Shown: positions 1 through 5,745 of the stretch, piece by piece
Layout of the letters: every line of letters starts with the position of its first letter
Numbering within the stretch: position 1 is the stretch's first letter
Source of the DNA: Planctomycetota bacterium
GTDB taxonomy: Bacteria > Planctomycetota > Phycisphaerae > WQYP01
Length of the DNA stretch: 9,131 bases
Assembly: GCA_021809365.1 (NCBI GenBank)
Contig: JAKBAC010000136.1
Coordinates: forward strand, 1-9,131
Reading direction: 5' to 3'
Position numbers and translations under genes: made by a program
Notes under the pieces: generated by a model
The model's input: the letters and a program-made list of their open reading frames with translations, nothing else
Told to the model about the DNA's origin: nothing
The model's database searches: none

Positions 1-764
1 CGCGCCGAGCCGGCAATGTAAATGGTCGTGGGATGGAATTGTACCATTTCCATATCTCGAAGTGTCGCTCCCGCCCGCCAGGCCATGGCGTGCCCATCGG
101 CGGTGGCGATGGAGGGATTGGTTGTTTCGCGATATAAAGCTCCGGCTCCGCCGCTGGCCAACAGGGTTTTGCGCCCGAACATGACAAATAATCCGCGTTG
201 CTGATTCCATGCCAGAGCGCCCAGAACACGATTCTCCTGCGTTATTAAATCCAGAACAAACGTATGCTCAAGTATCGATACTTGCTCATGCCTGCGAACC
301 ACTCCCATGAGGCAGTTGGCCAATTCGCGCCCGGTGGCATCGCCCAGGGCGTGGACAATTCGCGCAAAGGAATGCCCTCCCTCGCGGGCAAAGGCCAGCC
401 GGCCGTCCGTTTCACGGTCAAAATTCGCCCCCCACCGTATCAGCTCTTCAATGCGCGCCGGGCCTTCCCTTACCACCGTTTCCACTGCCGGCCTGTCACC
501 CAGCCCACATGCCACCGTCAGCGTATCTTCAATATGACTCTGAAAACTGTCATCCGCCTGCATCACGCTGGCAATGCCGCCCTGCGCGTAATACGTGTTG
601 GATTCCGACAACTGATGCTTGGACACCACCAGCACATCCAGTGATTCTGCCGCCGCTGCCGCCGCCGCCCGCAAGCCGGCCACACCCCCGCCGATGATCA
701 ATATATCGGTGTGAATTTGCGGCAGGCGTTTGGTTTTAAAAGGCAGCAGATACCGGCGATTCAT
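1..764 (-). CDS. nadB: L-aspartate oxidase, 5' part (truncated by window edge)
   Basis: First enzyme of de novo NAD synthesis in the cytoplasm: FAD-dependent oxidation of L-aspartate to iminoaspartate, which NadA (quinolinate synthase) then uses. Only the first 254 codons are in the window. The N-terminus carries the FAD-binding dinucleotide fold (ILIIGGGVAGLRAAAAA, residues 21-37), then the NadB/succinate dehydrogenase flavoprotein signatures YYAQGGIA (58-65), EGGHS (128-132), DATGREL (142-148), LASGGAGALYRETTNP (202-217) and MVQFHPTT (240-247). The ATG at 764 is chosen because GAGGAG lies 8 bases upstream. The motif usually read as HSRRRILHAADATG is here HSFARIVHALGDATG, a local departure in an otherwise typical protein. 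The shared fold with SdhA/FrdA is the main alternative, but YAQGGIA and EGGHS favour NadB. It follows the wbpA-like gene after 120 bases and probably has its own promoter. Confidence 0.93.
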   Translation of the reverse strand, partial: MNRRYLLPFKTKRLPQIHTDILIIGGGVAGLRAAAAAAAESLDVLVVSKHQLSESNTYYAQGGIASVMQADDSFQSHIEDTLTVACGLGDRPAVETVVREGPARIEELIRWGANFDRETDGRLAFAREGGHSFARIVHALGDATGRELANCLMGVVRRHEQVSILEHTFVLDLITQENRVLGALAWNQQRGLFVMFGRKTLLASGGAGALYRETTNPSIATADGHAMAWRAGATLRDMEMVQFHPTTIYIAGSA

Positions 765-803
765 TCCAATACTCCTCACAATTGCGACGGTCACAACAGA
801 ATG

Positions 804-809
804 ATTATA
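804..809 (-). promoter_or_regulatory. possible -10 element for nadB
   Basis: On the minus strand the sequence reads TATAAT 40 bases before the nadB start codon, a suitable distance for a leader of about 30 bases. No convincing -35 hexamer is seen 16-18 bases further upstream, so this could be a weak or activator-dependent promoter, or chance in an AT-rich gap. Confidence 0.3.
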
Positions 810-884
810 CGGGGATTACCTGTTTATTTGCGGTTGGAAGCAATCCGGCCTGTTTTATTCAATGCGTCCAGAGGTTTTGCCGGC

Positions 885-2219
885 TCAGGCCGGGGTAATT
901 TTGCCGCGGCCCAGGCGGATACCCGCCATGGCGTTGCGTGTGTCTACGATACGCCGGGCGTGCTGTGCGATAAAACGCCAGTCATATAGCGAGTGATCCG
1001 TCGCGATCAGCACAAGGTCATACCGCTTGAGATTGGCAGCCGTCAGCGCAACGGACTTCATCTTCAAATCATGCTGCCGCTGGGGATGGGTCCGCGGAAT
1101 AAACGGATCATTGTAATCCACGCGTGCGCCCCGGTGCTTCAACTGCTCAATAAGCACAACCGATGGCGACTCGCGCAGGTCATCCACATCTTTTTTATAC
1201 GCCAGCCCCAACACCAGAATGCGGGATCCGCGAATGGCACGTCCCACATCATTGAGCGCCTCGGCGACTTTACTAATTACATGATATGGCATCGCGGTAT
1301 TCAACTCGCCGGCTAATTCTATAAAGCGCGCCGTAACATCGTACTGTTTGGCTTTCCAGCTTAGATAAAATGGATCAATGGGAATGCAGTGGCCGCCCAG
1401 GCCCGGACCGGGATAAAACGCCTGAAACCCGAACGGTTTGGTTTTCGCGGCGGCGATGACTTTCCATACATCAATACCCATGCGGTCAAGAATTATTTTT
1501 AATTCATTGATCATCGCAATGTTGATACAGCGGTAGCAATTTTCCAGTATCTTTCCGGCCTCGGCAATTTCACAACTTTCCACCGGCACCACGGTTTTAA
1601 CGGCTTGACCGTAAAGCGCACAGGCGGCTTTTAATGCACCGGCATCCATGCCGCCGACAACTTTGGGAATATCGATCGTCTGAAAATCCTTGCGGCCCGG
1701 ATCTTCCCGCTCCGGCGAATAGGCCAGAAGAAAATCCTTTCCGGATTTTAGCCCGCCGGCCTCAAGTACCGGCAATACAACTTCGCGTGTCGTGCCTGGA
1801 TAGGTGGTGGATTCGAGAACAATCAGTTGCCCGCGGCGTAAATATTTGCTGATCGCCTCGGCAGTTCCCGAGACATACTGCATATCCGGCTCACGGTTAA
1901 CAGTCAGCGGCGTGGGAACACAGATAATCAGCGCATCGCAATGGGCCATGCGGGAAAAATCAATGGTGGGTGTGAAATGGCCGTCGCGCACAAGTGTGCC
2001 AATGATTTTCGGAGAAATATGGCGAATGTAGCTTTTGCCGGAGTTCAACATCCGAACTTTGGCATCATCGACATCAAAACCGATGGTGGTAAAACCGGAA
2101 TCGGAAAAGGCTTTTACCAGAGGCAGCCCGACATACCCCAGGCCAATGACGCCGACAATCGCTTTTTTGAATTCAATGCGTTGAACCAGTTCGGAAATAG
2201 ACCAACTCGTATTTTTCAT
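885..2219 (-). CDS. wbpA: nucleotide sugar dehydrogenase, UDP-GlcNAc 6-dehydrogenase (WbpA type)
   Basis: Predicted cytoplasmic enzyme oxidising UDP-N-acetylglucosamine to its uronic acid with two NAD+, feeding surface polysaccharide or O-antigen synthesis. The 444-residue protein has the three-domain UDP-glucose/GDP-mannose dehydrogenase layout. It shows an NAD-binding GVIGLGYVGLPL (23-34), ESTTYPGTTREV (136-147), AYSPEREDPG (166-175), the central-helix Lys and Asn in KILEN (K223, N227), the catalytic Cys in PGLGGHCIPIDPF (C278), and a C-terminal domain with LGLAYKKDVDDLRESPS (337-353). The wording KPFGFQAFYPGPGLGGHC is what leads me to WbpA rather than UDP-glucose dehydrogenase; substrate is inferred. 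The reading frame is open to a TTG at 2231 and another ATG at 2225. I prefer ATG 2219 because GGA lies 7 bases upstream, whereas it abuts the other ATG. It starts 20 bases after the small membrane ORF, so co-transcription is likely. Confidence 0.9.
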   Translation of the reverse strand: MKNTSWSISELVQRIEFKKAIVGVIGLGYVGLPLVKAFSDSGFTTIGFDVDDAKVRMLNSGKSYIRHISPKIIGTLVRDGHFTPTIDFSRMAHCDALIICVPTPLTVNREPDMQYVSGTAEAISKYLRRGQLIVLESTTYPGTTREVVLPVLEAGGLKSGKDFLLAYSPEREDPGRKDFQTIDIPKVVGGMDAGALKAACALYGQAVKTVVPVESCEIAEAGKILENCYRCINIAMINELKIILDRMGIDVWKVIAAAKTKPFGFQAFYPGPGLGGHCIPIDPFYLSWKAKQYDVTARFIELAGELNTAMPYHVISKVAEALNDVGRAIRGSRILVLGLAYKKDVDDLRESPSVVLIEQLKHRGARVDYNDPFIPRTHPQRQHDLKMKSVALTAANLKRYDLVLIATDHSLYDWRFIAQHARRIVDTRNAMAGIRLGRGKITPA

Positions 2220-2239
2220 CCGCATTTCCAAATTCAGGG

Positions 2240-2392
2240 TTATTTGCTGGTATGGACGGCCATAGGAACAACATGCTGGACCGTCTGCCGTAACGCGGGC
2301 ATTCCCGCGGTACGCTCATGATGGGCCAGATAAAGCAACCCCAGCAGCACCAGCAATCCAATAACAATTTCAACCGGGTAATTTGTATCCAT
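2240..2392 (-). CDS. small single-span membrane protein (50 aa), function unknown
   Basis: A 50-residue ORF starting MDTNYPVEIVIG and ending PMAVHTSK. Residues 9-23 (IVIGLLVLLGLLYLA) form one strongly hydrophobic segment, followed by a polar tail with HHER after the membrane. By the positive-inside rule the short acidic N-terminus would face outwards and the tail the cytoplasm. An AGGTG about 10 bases before the ATG is a usable ribosome binding site. It lies between lspA (64 bases upstream) and the wbpA-like gene (20 bases downstream), on the same strand, so it is probably translated from their transcript. I do not recognise a family. It could also be a chance ORF, but the binding site, spacing and clean hydrophobic helix argue for a real gene. 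Confidence 0.6.
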   Translation of the reverse strand: MDTNYPVEIVIGLLVLLGLLYLAHHERTAGMPALRQTVQHVVPMAVHTSK

Positions 2393-2426
2393 AATGACCC
2401 ATCACCTCGTAACTGGGACTTTCAAA

Positions 2427-2459
2427 TAACGGTCCTGCCTCCGCAGCCTGCGACCGTTA
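2427..2459 (-). other. intercistronic hairpin containing the lspA stop codon
   Basis: Arms of 8 bases (TAACGGTC and GACCGTTA) pair perfectly around a 17-base loop, which can itself fold as CTGC-GGAG-GCAG. The first three bases of the 5' arm on the minus strand are the lspA stop codon TAA. The bases after the hairpin are TTTGAAAG, too poor in T for a confident intrinsic terminator. It may instead be an mRNA-stability or processing element, or a weak attenuator between lspA and the genes after it. Confidence 0.45.
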
Positions 2460-3041
2460 ATCCTGCAGCGCAGCGTGCATCTGCGCACCCTGAAACAGCC
2501 AGCAGGCAACAAGCAGCGGTACACCGATGCACAGCATGGCGTCCGCAAGATTAAATATCCATGGCCAATAGTGCAGAAGTATAAAATCCCGCACTTTGCC
2601 GCCATTGAAAGCACGATCATACAAATTACCCATGGCCCCTGCCAGAATCAGCCCCAGCGCGCTATGCATCACCCATTGGCGGCGTTGCGTGTTCATGAAA
2701 ACATAGACTACAAAACCAATTGCCACAAGACTGATGAGAATAAACAGGGGAGCCAAACCCGGCCCGACGCCGAAAACGGCTCCCGGATTCAATGTGGTAC
2801 GCAGTTGCAGAACATCCGGAATCAGAACCACATGATGGGAACCTGGCCCGTAACCCAGCTTGGCAAACGCCAGATGCTTAGTCCATAAATCCGCAGTCAG
2901 CCCACACACGGCAAGGAACACAAATCGCAGCCACGCAACCGGAGATGATTTCGCTAATGGAATTACCGCATGGGCAGCGGTAACCGGTGAGGAATCGGAC
3001 GGTTCAGGCACGTGGGAAACCGAGCTGATGGGTTGATTCAT
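2457..3041 (-). CDS. lspA: lipoprotein signal peptidase (signal peptidase II)
   Basis: Inner-membrane aspartyl protease that removes signal peptides from prolipoproteins after Lgt has lipidated the lipobox cysteine. The 194-residue product shows the family blocks in order: DLWTK (51-55), NPGAVFG (85-91), AGAMGNLYDR (134-143), VRDF with catalytic D152, and FNLAD with catalytic D167. Hydrophobic segments at about 37-50, 95-115, 125-138 and 165-187 match the four membrane spans. The first 35 residues are a polar, Ser/Pro-rich extension before the first span, longer than usual. The frame is open to a TTG at 3071, but no binding site precedes it. ATG 3041 is preferred, with only a weak GGAC about 9 bases upstream. 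It begins 41 bases after the DksA-like gene; a DksA/TraR-like gene next to lspA also occurs in Bacillus (ylyA-lspA). Confidence 0.95.
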   Translation of the reverse strand: MNQPISSVSHVPEPSDSSPVTAAHAVIPLAKSSPVAWLRFVFLAVCGLTADLWTKHLAFAKLGYGPGSHHVVLIPDVLQLRTTLNPGAVFGVGPGLAPLFILISLVAIGFVVYVFMNTQRRQWVMHSALGLILAGAMGNLYDRAFNGGKVRDFILLHYWPWIFNLADAMLCIGVPLLVACWLFQGAQMHAALQD

Positions 3042-3082
3042 GATGCCGTCCAGCCGAAACAATTCAGTCAAACAATATTTAT

Positions 3083-3847
3083 TTATTCGTCTTCTTCATC
3101 CGACATTTCCACGATCGTGTTTTCATGGCCATTACGCGGCAGCATTCCGCTTTCCAGCATTCGGGCATATTCAATACAGTATTTGGCCCATGGCTTGGCT
3201 TCCAACCGGGCTTTGCCGATGATTTTGCCGGTCGCGACGCACACGCCAAACGTGCCATCCTCTATCCGGGCGATGGCTTCCTGAATTTCCTTCAGCAGCT
3301 CTCGTTCGCTTTCAATCAGGCCCAGGGTAAATTCCTGTTCAAAATTATCAGTTCCAACATCCGCCATGTGCATGGGACTGCTGGAATGATTGTCCTGATT
3401 TCGGAAGGCTTCGCTTTCCATCGACCCGACATCACCCAGAATTTCTCGACGCTTTTCCAGCAGCAGTGTGCGGAAATTCTCTAATTCGGTTTTGGAAAGT
3501 TTGACTGCCGGTATTTTCGTTGCCCCACCGCCGGTTGAGCCGTTGAGCCGATGAGCACTGCCGTTAATCGCTTTGCTGTTCACCGGCTTGGATTGCCGGG
3601 CATCAGGAATGTTGCGACTTTTTGCCGCCCGTGACGGCTCCGGCCGGGATGCGGCCTTGCCCACGCGGACAACTTTATACGCGGACGCTTTACTGCGTGC
3701 CTTCACCGACGTACTGGCGGCAACTTTCTTTTGCGTACCTTTCATAATTTTGGCCCCCGGCTTTGGCTTGGCCTTGGGTTTCGCTTTGATGATCGCCTTG
3801 GGGGCATACTTTCCCGGCTTGGTTTTGATTACTTTCTTAACGGACAT
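3083..3847 (-). CDS. DksA/TraR-family RNA polymerase-binding regulator with long basic N-terminal tail
   Basis: Predicted cytoplasmic transcription factor that enters the RNA polymerase secondary channel, as DksA/TraR proteins do. Of 254 residues, the first 115 are a lysine/alanine/proline-rich tail with IKAKPKAKPKPGAK and many KA/KP/SK units, resembling histone H1-like tails. Residues 118-198 look like the coiled coil, including MADVGTDNFEQEF (161-173), typical of the family. The zinc-finger region (200-228) reads FGVCVATGKIIGKARLEAKPWAKYCIEY. Only one cysteine of each CxxC pair remains (C203, C224), as in other degenerate members, so classic C4 zinc binding is unlikely. The C-terminus is acidic (EMSDEEDE). 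The frame opens at a GTG (3853), but ATG 3847 has GGAG 5 bases upstream and is preferred. A good promoter lies about 90 bases upstream and lspA follows closely. Confidence 0.88.
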   Translation of the reverse strand: MSVKKVIKTKPGKYAPKAIIKAKPKAKPKPGAKIMKGTQKKVAASTSVKARSKASAYKVVRVGKAASRPEPSRAAKSRNIPDARQSKPVNSKAINGSAHRLNGSTGGGATKIPAVKLSKTELENFRTLLLEKRREILGDVGSMESEAFRNQDNHSSSPMHMADVGTDNFEQEFTLGLIESERELLKEIQEAIARIEDGTFGVCVATGKIIGKARLEAKPWAKYCIEYARMLESGMLPRNGHENTIVEMSDEEDE

Positions 3848-3939
3848 GTACACTCCATCAACTGCCGAAAACCAACTGTTTTACCCTCTTGTTATTCACT
3901 TATCGCGAAAGCTCTCCGCGCAAAGTGCCAAGATTCATT

Positions 3940-3968
3940 AACATATCGGCTTAATGCGGTTAAGTCAA
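3940..3968 (-). promoter_or_regulatory. sigma70-type promoter for the dksA-like/lspA transcript
   Basis: On the minus strand TTGACT is followed, after exactly 17 bases, by TATGTT, giving 5 of 6 and 4 of 6 matches to the consensus hexamers. Transcription would begin near 3933, about 85 bases before the dksA-like ATG. The spacer contains a small inverted repeat (CTTAA-N5-TTAAG, 3950-3964) that overlaps the -35 by two bases and could be an operator. Confidence 0.6.
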
Positions 3969-4065
3969 TCGAAACGCTTCACATTTTTTCGTGAAAAATC
4001 GTTTTTTGGCCGCATTTAAGGCCTTTTATTCTGGTGAATGGTAAGTTCCCGGGCGACCGACTTCG

Positions 4066-4689
4066 TTAGCGCGCATACGGCCTAAGCACGCCAATGACGA
4101 CGCCTTGAATCGTCACATCGGAATCCACGTAAATGGGAGCCATGGATTTATTGGCGGGCTGCAATCGAACCCGATTCTTTTCGCGGTAGATACGCTTCAG
4201 CGTGGCCGCCCCGTCGGAAAGCAGAGCCACCACGGTTTCCCCATCGCGCGCCGTTGAGCGCTGTTCAACAATGACCAGATCACCATCGGTAATATGATCC
4301 TCTATCATTGAATCGCCGCGTACCCGCAGCGCGAACGTGCCGAAGCGTGATGCAAACATATCTCCAAGACTGATGGTGTCGGGATTCTCCACTGCTTCAA
4401 TCGGATAGCCCGCCGCGATGGAACCGGCCATCGGAAAGTCAGTCGCCTGGCTGTGTTGATTCCATGGCTCAGGCAGCTTCACTGCCGGATGCACAGTCAA
4501 AGAGCGTGCCTTGTGCGGTTCGCGCAGGATGAGCTTTTTTCGTTCCAGGGCCTGAACGTGCTCGAACACGGTGACCTTGGACACGCCGAGCTGATCGGCC
4601 AGTTCCTGCATCGTCGGCGAAAAGCCCTGCCGCAGCCGAAAGTCGCGGATAGCAGTAAGAATCGCCAATTGCTTCGGCGTTGGTGTCAT
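4066..4689 (-). CDS. lexA: SOS-response transcriptional repressor LexA
   Basis: Represses DNA-damage genes as a dimer and cuts itself when RecA filaments form. The 207-residue protein is typical in length. Residues 1-65 form the winged helix-turn-helix (SPTMQELADQLGVSKVTVFEHVQALERK at 24-51, recognition helix about 37-48). The cleavage region FPMAGSIAAGYPIEAVEN has the expected Ala93-Gly94 scissile bond. Catalytic Ser127 lies in RVRGDSMIEDHI and Lys165 in GAATLKRIY, the Ser-Lys dyad of the S24 fold. ATG 4689 has GGAG 7 bases upstream. The start overlaps the stop of the preceding frame as ATGA, suggesting coupling to the unknown gene before it. A GAAC-N7-GAAC repeat about 800 bases upstream of lexA, at the head of that unit, would make the operon self-regulated. 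Confidence 0.96.
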   Translation of the reverse strand: MTPTPKQLAILTAIRDFRLRQGFSPTMQELADQLGVSKVTVFEHVQALERKKLILREPHKARSLTVHPAVKLPEPWNQHSQATDFPMAGSIAAGYPIEAVENPDTISLGDMFASRFGTFALRVRGDSMIEDHITDGDLVIVEQRSTARDGETVVALLSDGAATLKRIYREKNRVRLQPANKSMAPIYVDSDVTIQGVVIGVLRPYAR

Positions 4690-5317
4690 GATTGTTCTCC
4701 ATATAAAGGCGTGTTCCAGAGCCGGTTATTGCCGCTGCCGATATCCCCGGGCGCGTTATTTTTCTCGCCGATTCCATCGGCAGCTTTGCCAGTACTGGCA
4801 TCGGAAATGCTCCGGCTTTCCGTACCTGGCGGGCAGTGGTCTTGGCGGCGGCCATCAACGAAGAGATTGGGGTCCAAGGCGAATACTGGCTCGTCTGCCG
4901 ACATGCCGGGCACGGCTCCAGCAAATCGGGCTGGGCTTCGCTGCGATAAATTCGCCCTGGATGAATTCCTAAAAAGACGTCCCGCAATTCTCGAAATAGA
5001 AGTTTCAACGGCGAAAATATTTCGTCGCCGGCGCTGTCCTGATCTTCCAATGTCTGCGGCCGATATCGATGGGGGAACCAGTCCACCACATATTCTCCGC
5101 CAGGCCCCAGTGTGCACAGCGGAACTTCCATCTGCCGCAGCGACTTGGCAATCGCAAGATCGCCGTTCGCCAGCAGTTTGCCGGTCTGAATACGATAAAT
5201 TTTCATCCCATTGCGATTGGGGATGGGCACCACGGCGGAAGGTGCGGGCTTGCTGTTGCCGCGCGCGTTGGGCCCGACAACTCCTGATGTTTTCCAATTC
5301 AAGATGCTGGTAATCAT
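4686..5317 (-). CDS. unrecognised gene upstream of lexA, apparently frameshifted
   Basis: ATG 5317 has a strong AGGAG 9 bases upstream and opens a frame starting MITSILNWKTSG. For about 136 codons this frame looks coding: MKIYRIQTGKLLANGDLA (38-55), LGPGGEYVVDWFPHRYRP (70-87), LKLLFRELRDVFLGIHPGR (104-122), EPCPAC (134-139). After about 4910 the frame loses acidic residues and G-first codons and runs, without a stop, 220 bases into lexA. From about 4907 the -1 frame instead looks coding (MSADEPVFALDPNLFVDG) and ends with TGA sharing ATGA with lexA. I read this as one gene of roughly 210 codons interrupted by a one-base loss (or two-base gain), or as a sequencing error. The family is not recognised; the N-terminal 36 residues are Pro/Ser/Asn-rich and the C-terminal 50 polar and probably disordered. 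A separate 72-codon ORF from ATG 4904 is the alternative for the tail. Confidence 0.5.
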
Positions 5318-5473
5318 AGGCTTGGACTCCTTTCCAAATTGCACACGCCGCGAAACCTGACGCTGACCAGGCCGCCCGGGGACTTAAAGCACCGCTCCTG
5401 GTGCCCTGCTTTATACTATGTCGGAACATTACGACCTCTTCCTTGAGAAAATCCGTAAGGCATCTGTTTGGAT

Positions 5474-5501
5474 ACTATACAGAACATTTTGCGAACGTCC
5501 A
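5474..5501 (-). promoter_or_regulatory. possible promoter for the lexA-linked transcript
   Basis: On the minus strand TGGACG (4 of 6 to TTGACA) is followed after 16 bases by TATAGT (5 of 6 to TATAAT). Transcription would start near 5467 and give a leader of about 150 bases before ATG 5317. The candidate LexA box occupies nearly the whole spacer, where a bound repressor would block RNA polymerase. Confidence 0.42.
5482..5496 (-). promoter_or_regulatory. candidate LexA box (GTTC-N7-GTTC direct repeat)
   Basis: The plus strand reads GAAC ATTTTGC GAAC; on the minus strand this is GTTC-N7-GTTC. This direct-repeat spacing is the LexA operator known in Alphaproteobacteria, and it differs from the inverted GAAC-N4-GTTC of Gram-positives. 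Its place between the -35 and -10 of a promoter reading towards lexA supports autoregulation. Whether this LexA uses such a site is an inference. Confidence 0.45.
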
Positions 5502-5663
5502 GTCTTGAAATCATTTTTATGGCATAATGTTCCTGACGCCCCATAATACCGCCGGAATGACCTAAAACATATCCTTTTGCGAAAAACAAGTTCGGTGTTA
5601 TCATATATTGTGTGCGGGCCACCCGGCGGGGCAATGTTAAACACAAAAGGAATTTGAAAAATT

Positions 5664-5684
5664 AAGTTTCAATTGTTGAAACTT
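5664..5684. promoter_or_regulatory. perfect 9-3-9 inverted repeat, probable operator
   Basis: AAGTTTCAA, three bases, then TTGAAACTT: a perfect palindrome of 21 bases. Its right arm contains the TTGAAA used as the -35 of the plus-strand promoter, so a dimeric regulator bound here would compete with RNA polymerase. No T-run follows at once, and no gene ends here, so a terminator is unlikely. Confidence 0.55.
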
Positions 5685-5706
5685 TTCCTCTATGCCGAAG
5701 TATAAT
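5676..5706 (+). promoter_or_regulatory. promoter for the exported TPR protein
   Basis: TTGAAA (5676-5681) and a perfect TATAAT (5701-5706) are separated by 19 bases, longer than the optimal 17, which suggests a weak or activated promoter. Transcription would begin near 5713, about 33 bases before ATG 5746. The -35 sits in the right arm of the palindrome. Confidence 0.5.
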
Positions 5707-5745
5707 GATGAGGGTGAGACTGATAACTGAAATGAGGAGTCCATC

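Larger units (their letters stand above)
5318..5745. other. divergent control region without a convincing gene
   Basis: This 428-base gap between the lexA-linked gene and the plus-strand TPR gene is AT-richer than its surroundings. ORFs of 70-76 codons cross it on the minus strand, but they lack ribosome binding sites and coding-like codon use. It holds a candidate LexA box within a minus-strand promoter, a second imperfect copy of that module, and a palindrome-covered promoter for the plus strand. Further GAAC/GTTC half-sites occur at 5424, 5529 and 5590. Confidence 0.6.

Noticed and set aside
880..893. CCGGC-TCAG-GCCGG hairpin at the stop codon of the wbpA-like gene, as a terminator
   Set aside because: Short 5-base stem followed by CAAAACC on the sense strand, with no T-run.
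2173..2373. 66-codon minus-strand ORF starting MKLLLDCWCCWGCF
   Set aside because: Overlaps the start of the wbpA-like gene and has Cys/Trp-rich shadow composition; the 50-codon frame in the same place has the better start and spacing.
3978..3995. TTCAC-N8-GTGAA hairpin after lexA
   Set aside because: Five-base stem without a proper T-tract on the sense strand; it could be chance in an AT-rich gap.
4008..4023. GGCC-N8-GGCC hairpin with flanking T/A runs as terminator of lexA
   Set aside because: The stem is only 4 bases and on the minus strand is followed by A-rich sequence; the T-run suits the plus strand, where no gene ends.
4970..4976. CTTTTTA as a programmed -1 slippery site
   Set aside because: The first base breaks the canonical heptamer, no clear downstream structure was seen, and the original frame still looks coding for about 60 bases after it.
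4453..5313. 286-codon open frame on the plus strand
   Set aside because: Antisense to lexA and the gene before it; composition is that of a shadow frame and no start signal is seen.
4686..5429. 247-codon minus-strand frame from ATG 5429 with a good AGAGG site and an ATGA overlap with lexA
   Set aside because: Its middle part (about 4915-5300) is Arg/Ser-rich with non-coding codon use, while the frame from ATG 5317 is clearly coding there. Only its last 70 or so codons look real, and they are included in the frameshifted gene.
5416..5646. 76-codon minus-strand ORF containing MITPNLFFAKGYVLGHSGG
   Set aside because: No ribosome binding site, AT-rich third positions, and it spans the promoter and candidate LexA box; judged non-coding.
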